Below the pieces are notes generated by a model. That model had not been told where the DNA came from and did not search any database. It worked only from the letters and a program-made list of their open reading frames with translations. The translations under genes were made by a program, and so were the position numbers. Of a stretch of 38,628 nucleotides of DNA, positions 8,217 through 15,981 are shown one piece after another. Source of the stretch: VAZQ01 sp036406655 (GTDB taxonomy: Bacteria > Pseudomonadota > Alphaproteobacteria > Rhizobiales > Xanthobacteraceae); the NCBI GenBank assembly GCA_036406655.1, contig DASXAP010000319.1:1-38628 (forward strand), written 5' to 3'. How positions within the stretch are numbered: the first letter of the stretch is position 1; the number at the start of each line of letters is the position of its first letter.

Positions 8217-8705
8217 TCAGCGCGGCTTGCGGCGCAGCCGGACCACCACGTCGACGCGCGCTACCTCGTAGCCATCCGGCGGAACGGGAATCTTGCCGAC
8301 CACCACATCCGAGTGTGGGATGTCGAGAAGGTCGTTCTGGTCCTCGATGAAGAAATGATGATGCTGGGACACATTGGTGTCGAAGTAGGTCTTTGACCCA
8401 TCGACTGCGACTTGCCGGAGCAGTCCGACCTCGGTGAATTGGTGCAGCGTGTTATACACCGTCGCGAGCGATACCGGCACCCTCGCCTTGCTCGCCTCCT
8501 CATAGAGCATCTCGGCAGTGATGTGCCGGTCGCCTTTCCCAAACAGCATCCAGCCCAGCGCCATGCGCTGCCGGGTTGGGCGCAAGCCCACCTCGCGCAA
8601 CATCGCCTTGATGTCGTGCCATGGACAACCGGTCAGCGTGGAGGCCGGGACCCGCCTCAATCCCTGGCCCGAATCGACAAGCATGGCAGGACGTGACGGC
8701 GGCAT
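8217..8705 (-). CDS. irr: Irr, Fur-family heme-responsive iron regulator
   Basis: Irr represses or activates iron and heme genes when heme is scarce and is controlled through heme binding in rhizobia. Both heme-linked signatures known from Bradyrhizobium Irr are present: a Cys-Pro heme-regulatory motif GCPWHD (about 26-31) and a His cluster QHHHFF (114-119). The winged-helix part contains LRPTRQRMALGWMLFGKGDRH and SLATVYNTLHQF. C-terminal Fur-type zinc Cys pairs are absent, as usual for Irr. The start is uncertain: in-frame options are TTG 8777, ATG 8759, 8705 and 8684, none with a strong ribosome-binding site. I use 8705 (162 aa) because it places the Cys near residue 27, close to the known protein. 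It is divergent from fabA, as in Bradyrhizobium. Confidence 0.92.
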   Translation of the reverse strand: MPPSRPAMLVDSGQGLRRVPASTLTGCPWHDIKAMLREVGLRPTRQRMALGWMLFGKGDRHITAEMLYEEASKARVPVSLATVYNTLHQFTEVGLLRQVAVDGSKTYFDTNVSQHHHFFIEDQNDLLDIPHSDVVVGKIPVPPDGYEVARVDVVVRLRRKPR

Positions 8706-8876
8706 GGGACGGGCTGCGACCTTGGTTCGGCTACGGGCGGATTGTTGCATCTGTAACATATCGGCGCCAGGATGCAACCGGCTCGCGGCAACCCTGTTTG
8801 AATTCTAGAGTAGGCCGATGTGGCGCGGCGGCAGCCGCCTTTGCCCCCTGCCGCCGCTGTGTTAGGGGATTTGCAC
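8706..8876. promoter_or_regulatory. irr/fabA divergent intergenic region
   Basis: This spacer must hold the promoters for both irr (minus) and fabA (plus). On the minus strand TTGCAT (8777-8772) and TACAGA (8755-8750) are separated by 16 bp and could be a weak -35/-10 for irr. That would place transcription start near 8743 and support a short Irr start. The A+T-rich block 8797-8810 contains GAATTCTAGA, only a partial match to an iron-control element, and I do not call it an operator. A GGGGA ribosome-binding site precedes fabA. Confidence 0.4.
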
Positions 8877-9446
8877 ATGGAAACGAACCGGGCGATCAAG
8901 GACACCACGCCGATGCAGAACCGGCGCACCAGCTTCGGCTACGATGAGCTTTTGGCCTGCGCGCGGGGTGAGCTCTTCGGTGCCGGCAATGCCCAGCTGC
9001 CCCTGCCGCCTATGCTGATGTTCGACCGGATCTCGGAAATCGCCGAGGCGGGGGGCAGCTACGGCAAGGGACTGGTTCGAGCCGTGCTCGATCTGCGTCC
9101 CGACCTGTGGTTCTTCCCCTGTCATTTCAAGGGCGACCCGGTGATGCCGGGCTGCCTGGGGCTGGACGCACTCTGGCAGCTGCTCGGCTTTTTCCTCGGC
9201 TGGCTCGGTGCCCCGGGCAGGGGCCGCGCTCTCGGGCTGGGCGAGCTCAAGTTCTCCGGGCAGGTGCTTCCGACGGTGAAGAAGGTGGTCTACGGCATCG
9301 ACGTCAAGCGCGTGATGCGTTCCAAGCTCGTCCTCGGCATCGCCGACGGTTGGCTGTCGGCGGACGGCTCGATCATTTATCGCGCCATGGATCTCAAGGT
9401 CGGCCTGTTCCGCGACGGCGCGATGTTGCAGCCCAATGGCGGCTGA
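8877..9446 (+). CDS. fabA: FabA, 3-hydroxydecanoyl-[ACP] dehydratase/isomerase
   Basis: Dehydrates 3-hydroxyacyl-ACP and isomerises trans-2- to cis-3-decenoyl-ACP, opening the anaerobic unsaturated fatty-acid branch. The 189-aa protein has the hot-dog-fold active site His83 in CHFKGDPVMPGC and Asp97 in GLDALWQ, and ends with the typical DLKVGLF. The ATG at 8877 follows TAGGGGA at a good distance. A GTG at 8820 would add 19 residues with no homologous counterpart. ATG 8913 is another possible start. fabB follows after 42 bp, and the pair normally works together to make unsaturated fatty acids. Confidence 0.95.
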   Translation: METNRAIKDTTPMQNRRTSFGYDELLACARGELFGAGNAQLPLPPMLMFDRISEIAEAGGSYGKGLVRAVLDLRPDLWFFPCHFKGDPVMPGCLGLDALWQLLGFFLGWLGAPGRGRALGLGELKFSGQVLPTVKKVVYGIDVKRVMRSKLVLGIADGWLSADGSIIYRAMDLKVGLFRDGAMLQPNGG

Positions 9447-9488
9447 CGGCGGCCGCATCGCGGCGCAAGAGGTGCGGACGAGGCAGGC

Positions 9489-10706
9489 ATGAGGCGGGTC
9501 GTCGTCACCGGGATGGGGATCGTCTCGTCGATCGGCAACAATACCCAGGAGGTCCTGGCGAGCCTGCACGACGCCAAATCCGGCATCTCGCGTGCCGAGA
9601 AATATGCCGAGCTCGGCTTCCGTTGTCAGGTGCACGGCGCACCCCGGCTCGACCCCGAAGAGGTCGTCGACCGCCGCGCCATGCGGTTCCTGGGCGGCGG
9701 CGCTGCCTGGAACCACATCGCCATGGAGCAGGCGATCCGCGATGCGGGTCTGGAGCCGACGGAGATTACCAACGAGATGACCGGGATCATCATGGGTTCC
9801 GGCGGGCCGTCCACGCGCGCGATCGTCGAGGCCGCAGACGTCGCGCGCGCGCGGGGTCCGAAGCGGGTCGGCCCGTTTGCCGTGCCCAAGGCGATGTCGT
9901 CCACCGCCTCTGCGACGCTCTCGACCTGGTTCAAGATCAAAGGAGTCAACTACTCGATCTCGTCCGCCTGCGCGACCTCGAACCATTGCATCGGCAACGC
10001 GTTGGAGTTGATCCAGATCGGCAAGCAGGACATGATCTTCGCCGGCGGCTGCGAGGAGCTCGACTGGACCCTGTCGGTGCTCTTCGATGCCATGGGCGCG
10101 ATGTCGACCGGCTTCAATCAGACCCCGGAGAAGGCATCGCGCGCCTATGACGCTGACCGTGACGGGTTCGTGATCGCCGGCGGCGCGGGCGTCCTGGTGC
10201 TGGAGGAGCTCGAGCGCGCCAAAGCACGCGGCGGGCGCATTTACGCCGAGGTCGCCGGCTATGGCGCGACCTCCGACGGCTTCGATATGGTGGCGCCCTC
10301 CGGCGAGGGCGCGGCGCGATGCATGCGAATCGCGCTCAAGAATGTCAAGGCACCGGTCGATTACATCAATCCGCACGCGACCTCGACCCCGATCGGCGAT
10401 GTGAAGGAGATCGAGGCAATTCGCGAGGTCTTCGGCGAGAAATGCCCGCCCATTGCCGCCACCAAATCCCTGACCGGACATTCACTCGGCGCCGCCGGCG
10501 CCCAGGAGGCAATCTACTCTCTGCTGATGATGAATAACGGCTTCATCTGCGAAAGCGCCAACATCGAGAAGCTGGATCCGGCTTTCGAGAATGTTCCGAT
10601 CGCCCGCGAACGCCGCGACAACGTCCAGCTCGGCTGTGTGCTGTCGAACTCGTTCGGTTTCGGCGGCACCAATGCGTCGCTCGTCTTCAAGCGACTTGAT
10701 CTTTGA
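9489..10706 (+). CDS. fabB: FabB, 3-oxoacyl-[ACP] synthase I
   Basis: Decarboxylating condensing enzyme that elongates acyl-ACP and is needed to extend the cis-3-decenoyl-ACP made by FabA. The 405-aa thiolase-fold protein has the nucleophile Cys161 in SSACATSNHC and the two catalytic His: His296 in NPHATSTPIGD and His331 in GHSLGAAGAQE. Lys326 precedes the second His, and the closing motif SNSFGFGGTNAS is intact. The HATSTP form of the first His motif (FabF has HGTST) identifies it as FabB rather than FabF. The gene lies in the fabA-fabB-fabI cluster and begins with ATG at 9489. Confidence 0.96.
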   Translation: MRRVVVTGMGIVSSIGNNTQEVLASLHDAKSGISRAEKYAELGFRCQVHGAPRLDPEEVVDRRAMRFLGGGAAWNHIAMEQAIRDAGLEPTEITNEMTGIIMGSGGPSTRAIVEAADVARARGPKRVGPFAVPKAMSSTASATLSTWFKIKGVNYSISSACATSNHCIGNALELIQIGKQDMIFAGGCEELDWTLSVLFDAMGAMSTGFNQTPEKASRAYDADRDGFVIAGGAGVLVLEELERAKARGGRIYAEVAGYGATSDGFDMVAPSGEGAARCMRIALKNVKAPVDYINPHATSTPIGDVKEIEAIREVFGEKCPPIAATKSLTGHSLGAAGAQEAIYSLLMMNNGFICESANIEKLDPAFENVPIARERRDNVQLGCVLSNSFGFGGTNASLVFKRLDL

Positions 10707-10773
10707 GGCGCCGTGAAGGTTAACTCGCAGCCTGATCGGGAAGTGGGGTGGCCGGGTGGTAAGTTGGGGTGGT

Positions 10774-11619
10774 ATGTCGCAGCTGATGCAGGGCAAGCGC
10801 GGGCTCATCATGGGGGTCGCCAACGATCACTCGATTGCCTGGGGCATCGCTCGCACCCTGGCCGCTCACGGCGCAACCCTCGCTTTCACCTACCAGGGCG
10901 AGGCGCTCGGCAGACGGGTGAAGCCGCTTGCGCAATCGGTCGGCGCTTCCCTGCTGCTCCCGTGCGACGTCGAGGAGATCGATTCGGTCGACGGCGTGTT
11001 CGCCGAGATTGCCGAAAGCTGGGGCTCGCTGGATTTCCTGGTTCATGCAATCGCGTTCTCGGACAAGAACGAGCTGAAGGGCCGCTACGCCGACACCACG
11101 CGGGAGAACTTCACGCGGACCATGATCATCTCCTGCTTCTCGTTCACCGAGCTGGCCAAGCGCGCCGCGGCATTGATGCCGGCGGGCGGCGCCATGTTGA
11201 CGCTGACCTACAACGGCGGGCAGCGCGCGATGCCCAATTACAACGTGATGGGCATCGCCAAGGCTGCGCTGGAAGCCTCGGTGCGCTATCTGGCCGTGGA
11301 TTTCGGACCGTCGCGGATCCGCGTCAATGCCATATCGGCTGGCCCGATCCGCACCCTCGCCGGCGCCGGGATCAGCGATGCACGCCAGATGTTCGCATTT
11401 CAGCAGCGTCATTCTCCGCTGCGGCGCGGCGTGACGCTCGACGAGATCGGCGGAGCGGCCCTCTATCTGCTCTCCGACCTGTCGACCGGGGTGACCGGCG
11501 ACATCCACTTCGTCGATTCCGGCTACAACATCATTGCCATGCCCCACCCCTCGGCGCTCAAGAACGGCGACGATATGCAGAACGGGAACGGCGAGCCGGC
11601 AAAGGATGCGGCACAATAA
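10774..11619 (+). CDS. fabI: FabI, NADH-dependent enoyl-[ACP] reductase
   Basis: Last reductive step of each fatty-acid elongation cycle. The 281-aa short-chain dehydrogenase-fold protein has the FabI nucleotide motif GVANDHSIAWGIA (14-26) and the catalytic Tyr146, Tyr156 and Lys163 in the stretch TYNGGQRAMPNYNVMGIAKA. The C-terminal GDIHFVDSGYNI is typical. The start at 10774 (MSQLMQGKRG) fits family N-termini; the upstream GTG at 10756 and the ATG at 10786 are alternatives. A Gly/Asp-rich tail of about 20 residues extends past the fold. It lies 67 bp after fabB and completes an irr/fabABI arrangement shared with rhizobia. Confidence 0.95.
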   Translation: MSQLMQGKRGLIMGVANDHSIAWGIARTLAAHGATLAFTYQGEALGRRVKPLAQSVGASLLLPCDVEEIDSVDGVFAEIAESWGSLDFLVHAIAFSDKNELKGRYADTTRENFTRTMIISCFSFTELAKRAAALMPAGGAMLTLTYNGGQRAMPNYNVMGIAKAALEASVRYLAVDFGPSRIRVNAISAGPIRTLAGAGISDARQMFAFQQRHSPLRRGVTLDEIGGAALYLLSDLSTGVTGDIHFVDSGYNIIAMPHPSALKNGDDMQNGNGEPAKDAAQ

Positions 11620-11736
11620 CCCACGCAGTGAACGATCTGGACCACCGCCCGATTGAAGGGCCGCGGCTGAGGCGGAACAGGCAAATCTGACCTGCAGCCT
11701 GCTTCCCGTCACCCGTGAGCCACACAGGCTTTCGCG

Positions 11737-13017
11737 ATGACGCGACTGCCCGAACTCGCTCGTCGGGTGCCCAAGCCCGGCATCCGCCTGCCGGCCTGGC
11801 TGGATCGTCTGGTCTCGGTCGGCATCACCGCCAAGGACGACGAGGTGATCGAGCGCCAGCGCTGCGCCAACGTCGCCGCGTTCGTGGTGGCGGCCACGGC
11901 GCTGACGCACCTGATCATCAACTCGATTCACGATTTTCAGGGTCTTCTCCTGGTGAATGCCGACAATCTCTGCATGATCGCAGGGCCGCTCCTGGTTCCG
12001 CGGCTGCATCGCTTCGGGGACGATGTCGGTGCAATCGCCCTCATTCTCATGGTCCTGTTCGGCCAGATGTTCTTCGTGTGGTGGCTGGGCCGGGCGAGCG
12101 AGCTGCACGTCTACTACACGCTCGGCGGGGTGATGCTGCTCCTGCTCGGCGTGGAGAAGTGGCGGCTGTTTCTCGTCCTTTTCGGCCTGTATGTCGGCGC
12201 CCTGATCATCGCGCTGAATTTCGCGCCGGTCGCCGGCCTGATCAGGCCCGAGGATCGCGAGTTTCGCGACCTCCTCGCCAGCCAGGCGATGATCAACGCA
12301 GCCGGGATCATCGCCGCGATATTGTTCTATGCACTCTCGGATCTGCGTCGGACCAGGATCGCGTTGCAGCACGAGCACCAGCTGTCGGAGGCTCTGATCG
12401 CCACCGTCATGCCGACGGCGATCGCCACGCGCCTGAAATCGGGGCAGGAAGAGCGCATTGCCGACCGCATCGACATGCTCAGCGTCATGTTCGCCGATCT
12501 CGCCGGATTCACCGAGGCGGCCCATGATCTCGCCCCCGAGGAGGTCGTCGACTTCCTGGATGGCCTCGTCCGCCGCCTCGACGCTCTGTGCGCGCAATTC
12601 GGCGTCGACAAGATAAAGACCATCGGCGATTGCTACATGGCCGCCGGCGGCTTCGATGCGAGAGCAGCCGCCGGGGCCGTGGCGGTCGGCCGGCTCGCGC
12701 TGGCGATGCTGGAGCTGATCGACCGGCAACCCCCGCTCGGCCGCCGCCGGCTGAGCCTGCGCATCGGCATCCATTGCGGACCGGCGACCGCGGGCATCAT
12801 CGGCGGCACCCGGTTCTCATACGATGTATGGGGCGACGCCGTGAACTTCGCCTCGCGCATGGAGTCCACCGGAGTGCCGGGACGCATCCAGGTGAGCACG
12901 GCATTTCGCGATCTGGCATCCTCCGCGTTCGTCTTCGAGCAGCGGGGCCTGACCGAGGTCAAGGGGATCGGCGCCGCCGAGACCTACTTCCTGGTCGGTG
13001 CGCGGAGCCCGTCATAG
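11737..13017 (+). CDS. Membrane-anchored class III adenylate cyclase
   Basis: Predicted to make cAMP from ATP. The 426-aa product has about six hydrophobic segments in residues 45-200, then a helical linker (about 201-240) and a class III cyclase domain (about 245-420). Metal-binding Asp254 (MFADLAGFTE) and Asp298 (KIKTIGDCY), Lys292/Lys294 and Asp363 for adenine recognition (SYDVWGDAVN), and transition-state Asn370 and Arg374 are present. The domain therefore looks active and ATP-specific as a homodimer. The membrane region has no named sensor domain that I recognise. It starts 117 bp after fabI with a weak ribosome-binding site and could be read through from the fab genes. The signal sensed is unknown. 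Confidence 0.88.
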   Translation: MTRLPELARRVPKPGIRLPAWLDRLVSVGITAKDDEVIERQRCANVAAFVVAATALTHLIINSIHDFQGLLLVNADNLCMIAGPLLVPRLHRFGDDVGAIALILMVLFGQMFFVWWLGRASELHVYYTLGGVMLLLLGVEKWRLFLVLFGLYVGALIIALNFAPVAGLIRPEDREFRDLLASQAMINAAGIIAAILFYALSDLRRTRIALQHEHQLSEALIATVMPTAIATRLKSGQEERIADRIDMLSVMFADLAGFTEAAHDLAPEEVVDFLDGLVRRLDALCAQFGVDKIKTIGDCYMAAGGFDARAAAGAVAVGRLALAMLELIDRQPPLGRRRLSLRIGIHCGPATAGIIGGTRFSYDVWGDAVNFASRMESTGVPGRIQVSTAFRDLASSAFVFEQRGLTEVKGIGAAETYFLVGARSPS

Positions 13018-13111
13018 GGATGGCCGGGGCGCGCTCTCGTGGTCAGGGTCGCGCTCACCGAGCGGACGCACGTCGATGGGCTGCGCGGGCTGCGCCGATC
13101 CCGGTCGTGAG

Positions 13112-13140
13112 GCACCCGCGCATGGGTCGAGCGCGGGTGC
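13112..13140. terminator. Perfect inverted repeat between convergent cyclase and pnp genes
   Basis: GCACCCGCGC (13112-13121) and GCGCGGGTGC (13131-13140) make a perfect 10-bp stem with a 9-base loop, three bases from the pnp stop and about 95 bp after the cyclase stop. There is no T-run on either strand, so it is more likely a 3'-end protective hairpin or Rho-dependent end for the pnp operon than a classical intrinsic terminator. Its position between convergent genes fits a bidirectional end point. Confidence 0.55.
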
Positions 13141-13143
13141 AGG

Positions 13144-15321
13144 CTACTCCGCGCCCGCCGCTGCCTCGCGCGGCCGGTCGCGCTGCTGGTCCGCCTCGGC
13201 CTTGATCTTGCCCTCGATGTCCTCGCCCGTGGCCTGGTCGACCACCTTCATGGACAGCCGGACCTTGCCGCGCTCGTCGAAGCCGAGCAGCTTGACCTTC
13301 ACCTTGTCGCCTTCCTTGACGACGTCGGTGACCTTCTGCACCCGGCGCGGCGCCAGCTGGCTGATGTGAACGAGACCATCCTTGGCACCGAAGAAGTTCA
13401 CGAACGCGCCGAAGTCCATGACCTTGACGACGGTGCCTTCGTAAATGTGGCCGACCTCCGGCTCCGACGCGATGGACTTGATCCAGTTGATCGCCGCTTT
13501 CATGGCGTCGCCGTTGGCGGAGGCCACTTTCACCGTGCCGTCGTCAGCAATGTCGATCTTGGCACCGGTCTTCTCGACAATCTCGCGGATGACCTTGCCG
13601 CCCGAGCCGATAACTTCCCGGATCTTGTCGACGGGAATGTTGAACACCTCGATGCGCGGGGCATGCTCGCCGAGCTGGGCGCGATGCTGGGCGAGTGCCT
13701 TGGCCATCTCGCCCAGGATGTGCATGCGGCCGTCCTTCGCCTGATCGAGGGCGGCGTGCATGATCTCCTCGGTGATGCCCGCGATCTTGATGTCCATCTG
13801 CAGCGAGGTCACGCCGCGCTCGGTTCCGGCCACCTTGAAATCCATGTCGCCCAGGTGGTCCTCGTCGCCGAGGATGTCGGAGAGGACGCTGTAGCGCTCG
13901 TCCTCGAGGATGAGCCCCATCGCGATTCCGGCAGTAGGACGCTTGATCGGAACGCCGGCATCCATGAGCGCGAGCGAGGTGCCGCAGACGGTGGCCATCG
14001 AGGAGGACCCGTTGGACTCGGTGATCTCCGAGACGACCCGCAGCGTGTACGGGAACTCGTGATGCGGCGGCAGCACCGGATGAATCGCTCGCCATGCGAG
14101 CTTGCCGTGACCGATCTCGCGCCGGCGCGGGCTGCCCATGCGTCCGGTCTCGCCGACCGAGAACGGCGGGAAGTTGTAGTGCAGCAGGAAGGTCTCCTTG
14201 TAGGTTCCCTGCAGCGCGTCGATCCACTGCTCGTCCTCGCCGGTGCCGAGCGTGGCAACCACGAGTGCCTGCGTCTCGCCCCGCGTGAACAATGCCGAGC
14301 CGTGTGCACGGGGCAGCACGCCGACCTCGGACACTATGGGGCGGACCGAGCGCACATCGCGGCCGTCGATGCGCCTGCCGGTGTCGAGAATGTTCCGGCG
14401 CACGATCCTGGCTTCGAGCTCCTTGAAGACGGCCGCGACCTGCGTCTTGGGATACGGCAGGCTCTCCGCTCCGTCCGGGCAGTAATGCGCCATCACCTTG
14501 GCCTTGGCGGCGTCGATGGCCTCGTGACGCTCGGCCTTGTGCGCGATGCCGTAAGCGGCGCGCAGATCCGGCTCGATCAGCCCGCGCATTTCCCCTTCCA
14601 GAGCCGCGGTGTCCGGCACGACCAGCTCGCGCGGCTCGCCGGCGGCCTTCTCGGCAAGCTTGATGATCGCCTCGATGATCGGCTGATAGTGGCGGTGCCC
14701 GAACATGACTGCGCCCAGCATCACCTCTTCGCTCAGCTCCTTCGCCTCCGATTCGACCATCAGCACCGCGTCCTGGGTGCCGGCGACCACGAGATCGAGA
14801 TGGCTCTCGGTCATCTCGTCGAGCTGCGGATTGAGCACGTATTCATTGTTGATGAAGCCGACGCGTGCAGCGCCGAGCGGGCCCATGAAGGGCGCTCCCG
14901 AGAGCGTGAGCGCCGCCGACGCGGCAATCATCGCCAGAACATCGGGATCGTTCTCCAGATCGTGCGAGAGCGTGGTGACGATCACCTGGGTCTCGCAACG
15001 CCAGCCCTCGGCGAACAACGGCCGCACCGGACGGTCGATCAGCCGGGAGACCAGCGTCTCCTTCTCGGTGGGCCGCCCTTCGCGCTTGAAGTAGCCGCCG
15101 GGAATGCGGCCTGCGGCATAGAATTTTTCCTGGTAGTCGACGGTGAGGGGCAGAAAATCGACGCCCTCCCGCGGCTCTTTGGCGGCAACGACGGTCGCCA
15201 GCACCTTCGACTCGCCGTAGGTGGCGACTACGGCGCCGTCCGCCTGCCGCGCGATCTTGCCGGTCTCTAGGACGAGCTTGCGCCCTCCCCAGTCGAGCTC
15301 AACCCGATGGATATCGAACAT
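13144..15321 (-). CDS. pnp: Polyribonucleotide nucleotidyltransferase (PNPase)
   Basis: Phosphorolytic 3'-5' exoribonuclease and RNA polymerase acting in mRNA decay, usually with RNase E in a degradosome. The 725-aa protein shows the full order: RNase PH domain 1 (about 1-140, with FYAAGRIPGGYFKREGRPTE), a helical segment, RNase PH domain 2 (about 310-545, with the GSSSMATVCG and LGDEDHLGDMDFKVAGT catalytic regions), a KH domain (about 555-615, IREVIGSGGKVIREIVEKTG) and an S1 domain (about 622-690, GTVVKVMDFGAFVNFFG). It ends with a charged tail. It is the last gene of the minus-strand operon, separated from rpsO by 242 bp of structured leader. Confidence 0.98.
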   Translation of the reverse strand: MFDIHRVELDWGGRKLVLETGKIARQADGAVVATYGESKVLATVVAAKEPREGVDFLPLTVDYQEKFYAAGRIPGGYFKREGRPTEKETLVSRLIDRPVRPLFAEGWRCETQVIVTTLSHDLENDPDVLAMIAASAALTLSGAPFMGPLGAARVGFINNEYVLNPQLDEMTESHLDLVVAGTQDAVLMVESEAKELSEEVMLGAVMFGHRHYQPIIEAIIKLAEKAAGEPRELVVPDTAALEGEMRGLIEPDLRAAYGIAHKAERHEAIDAAKAKVMAHYCPDGAESLPYPKTQVAAVFKELEARIVRRNILDTGRRIDGRDVRSVRPIVSEVGVLPRAHGSALFTRGETQALVVATLGTGEDEQWIDALQGTYKETFLLHYNFPPFSVGETGRMGSPRRREIGHGKLAWRAIHPVLPPHHEFPYTLRVVSEITESNGSSSMATVCGTSLALMDAGVPIKRPTAGIAMGLILEDERYSVLSDILGDEDHLGDMDFKVAGTERGVTSLQMDIKIAGITEEIMHAALDQAKDGRMHILGEMAKALAQHRAQLGEHAPRIEVFNIPVDKIREVIGSGGKVIREIVEKTGAKIDIADDGTVKVASANGDAMKAAINWIKSIASEPEVGHIYEGTVVKVMDFGAFVNFFGAKDGLVHISQLAPRRVQKVTDVVKEGDKVKVKLLGFDERGKVRLSMKVVDQATGEDIEGKIKAEADQQRDRPREAAAGAE

Positions 15322-15484
15322 CTCAATCGTCTCTCATTGCTCTCGCGAAGGAGCGAAAGCCATGAGCAAGACGGCGGGAAGCTGATGCGCGCGAAGCTGC
15401 GCTCCCCGTCAGCGTCCAGCGATCCTGCCATGGCCTTCGGCCTTCCTTTGCGTGACGGCCGACAATCGGCCCGTCCTCCTGTGT

Positions 15485-15526
15485 CGGCAGCCTGTTCGCT
15501 GCCGGACGAACAGCGGATCACGCTGT
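15485..15526 (-). promoter_or_regulatory. Structured rpsO-pnp spacer with two adjacent hairpins
   Basis: Within the 242-bp spacer (15322-15563) two perfect stems lie close together: CGGCAGC/GCTGCCG (15485-15491 with 15498-15504, 6-base loop) and ACAGCG/CGCTGT (15510-15515 with 15521-15526, 5-base loop). In E. coli the equivalent spacer holds the rpsO terminator and an RNase III stem through which PNPase represses its own synthesis. No T-run is visible here, so a regulatory or processing role is inferred by analogy only. No other gene is seen in this spacer. Confidence 0.4.
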
Positions 15527-15563
15527 CCGCGGAAACGCGCGGGCAAGGCCGCGCGCAAGATGC

Positions 15564-15833
15564 TCAGCGACGAATACCCAGCCGCTCGATCAGCGACTTG
15601 TAGCGGGCTTGATCGACGCGGGCGACGTAGTCGAGGAGCTGGCGGCGCTGCGATACGAGCCTCAGCAGACCACGCCGAGAATGATTGTCCTTGACGTGTG
15701 TCTTGAAGTGCTCGGTCAGGCTGTTGATGCGTTCCGAGAGGATCGCCACCTGCACCTCGGGCGAGCCGGTGTCGCCGGCTTTCGTTGCATAGGTCTTGAT
15801 GACTTCGGCCTTGCGGCCGGACGTGATCGACAT
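15564..15833 (-). CDS. rpsO: Ribosomal protein S15
   Basis: Small-subunit protein that binds 16S rRNA helices 20-22 and nucleates the platform. The 89-aa length is exact for bacterial S15. Conserved segments include GDTGSPEVQVAILSERIN, HFKTHVKDNHSRRGLL and LVSQRRQLLDYV. The ATG at 15833 (MSITSGRK) is chosen over a 27-codon longer frame because family members start here. The upstream spacer to truB is 148 bp and probably carries its own promoter and S15 autoregulatory leader, but no clear element was identified. Confidence 0.98.
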   Translation of the reverse strand: MSITSGRKAEVIKTYATKAGDTGSPEVQVAILSERINSLTEHFKTHVKDNHSRRGLLRLVSQRRQLLDYVARVDQARYKSLIERLGIRR

Positions 15834-15981
15834 CGGGCATCCTTTTCTGGTCAGAGGGATTCTGCGGCCGGCCCGGGATGTCGTCCAGCACGGTCGCGGC
15901 TCAATGCAGCGCAATCGGGGCGCTCTAACGTAAAATCCAGGCGGACGCTAGCGGAAATTGCGGGACACACGCCGGTCCGGC

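Noticed and set aside
8797..8810. Iron-control-element-like sequence (GAATTCTAGA) between irr and fabA
   Set aside because: Only one half resembles the palindromic consensus as I remember it; the other half does not fit, so the similarity may be chance in an A+T-rich patch.
13366..15270. Very long open frame antisense to pnp
   Set aside because: The opposite strand encodes a full-length PNPase with all domains. Long antisense frames are an expected by-product of GC-rich codon use.
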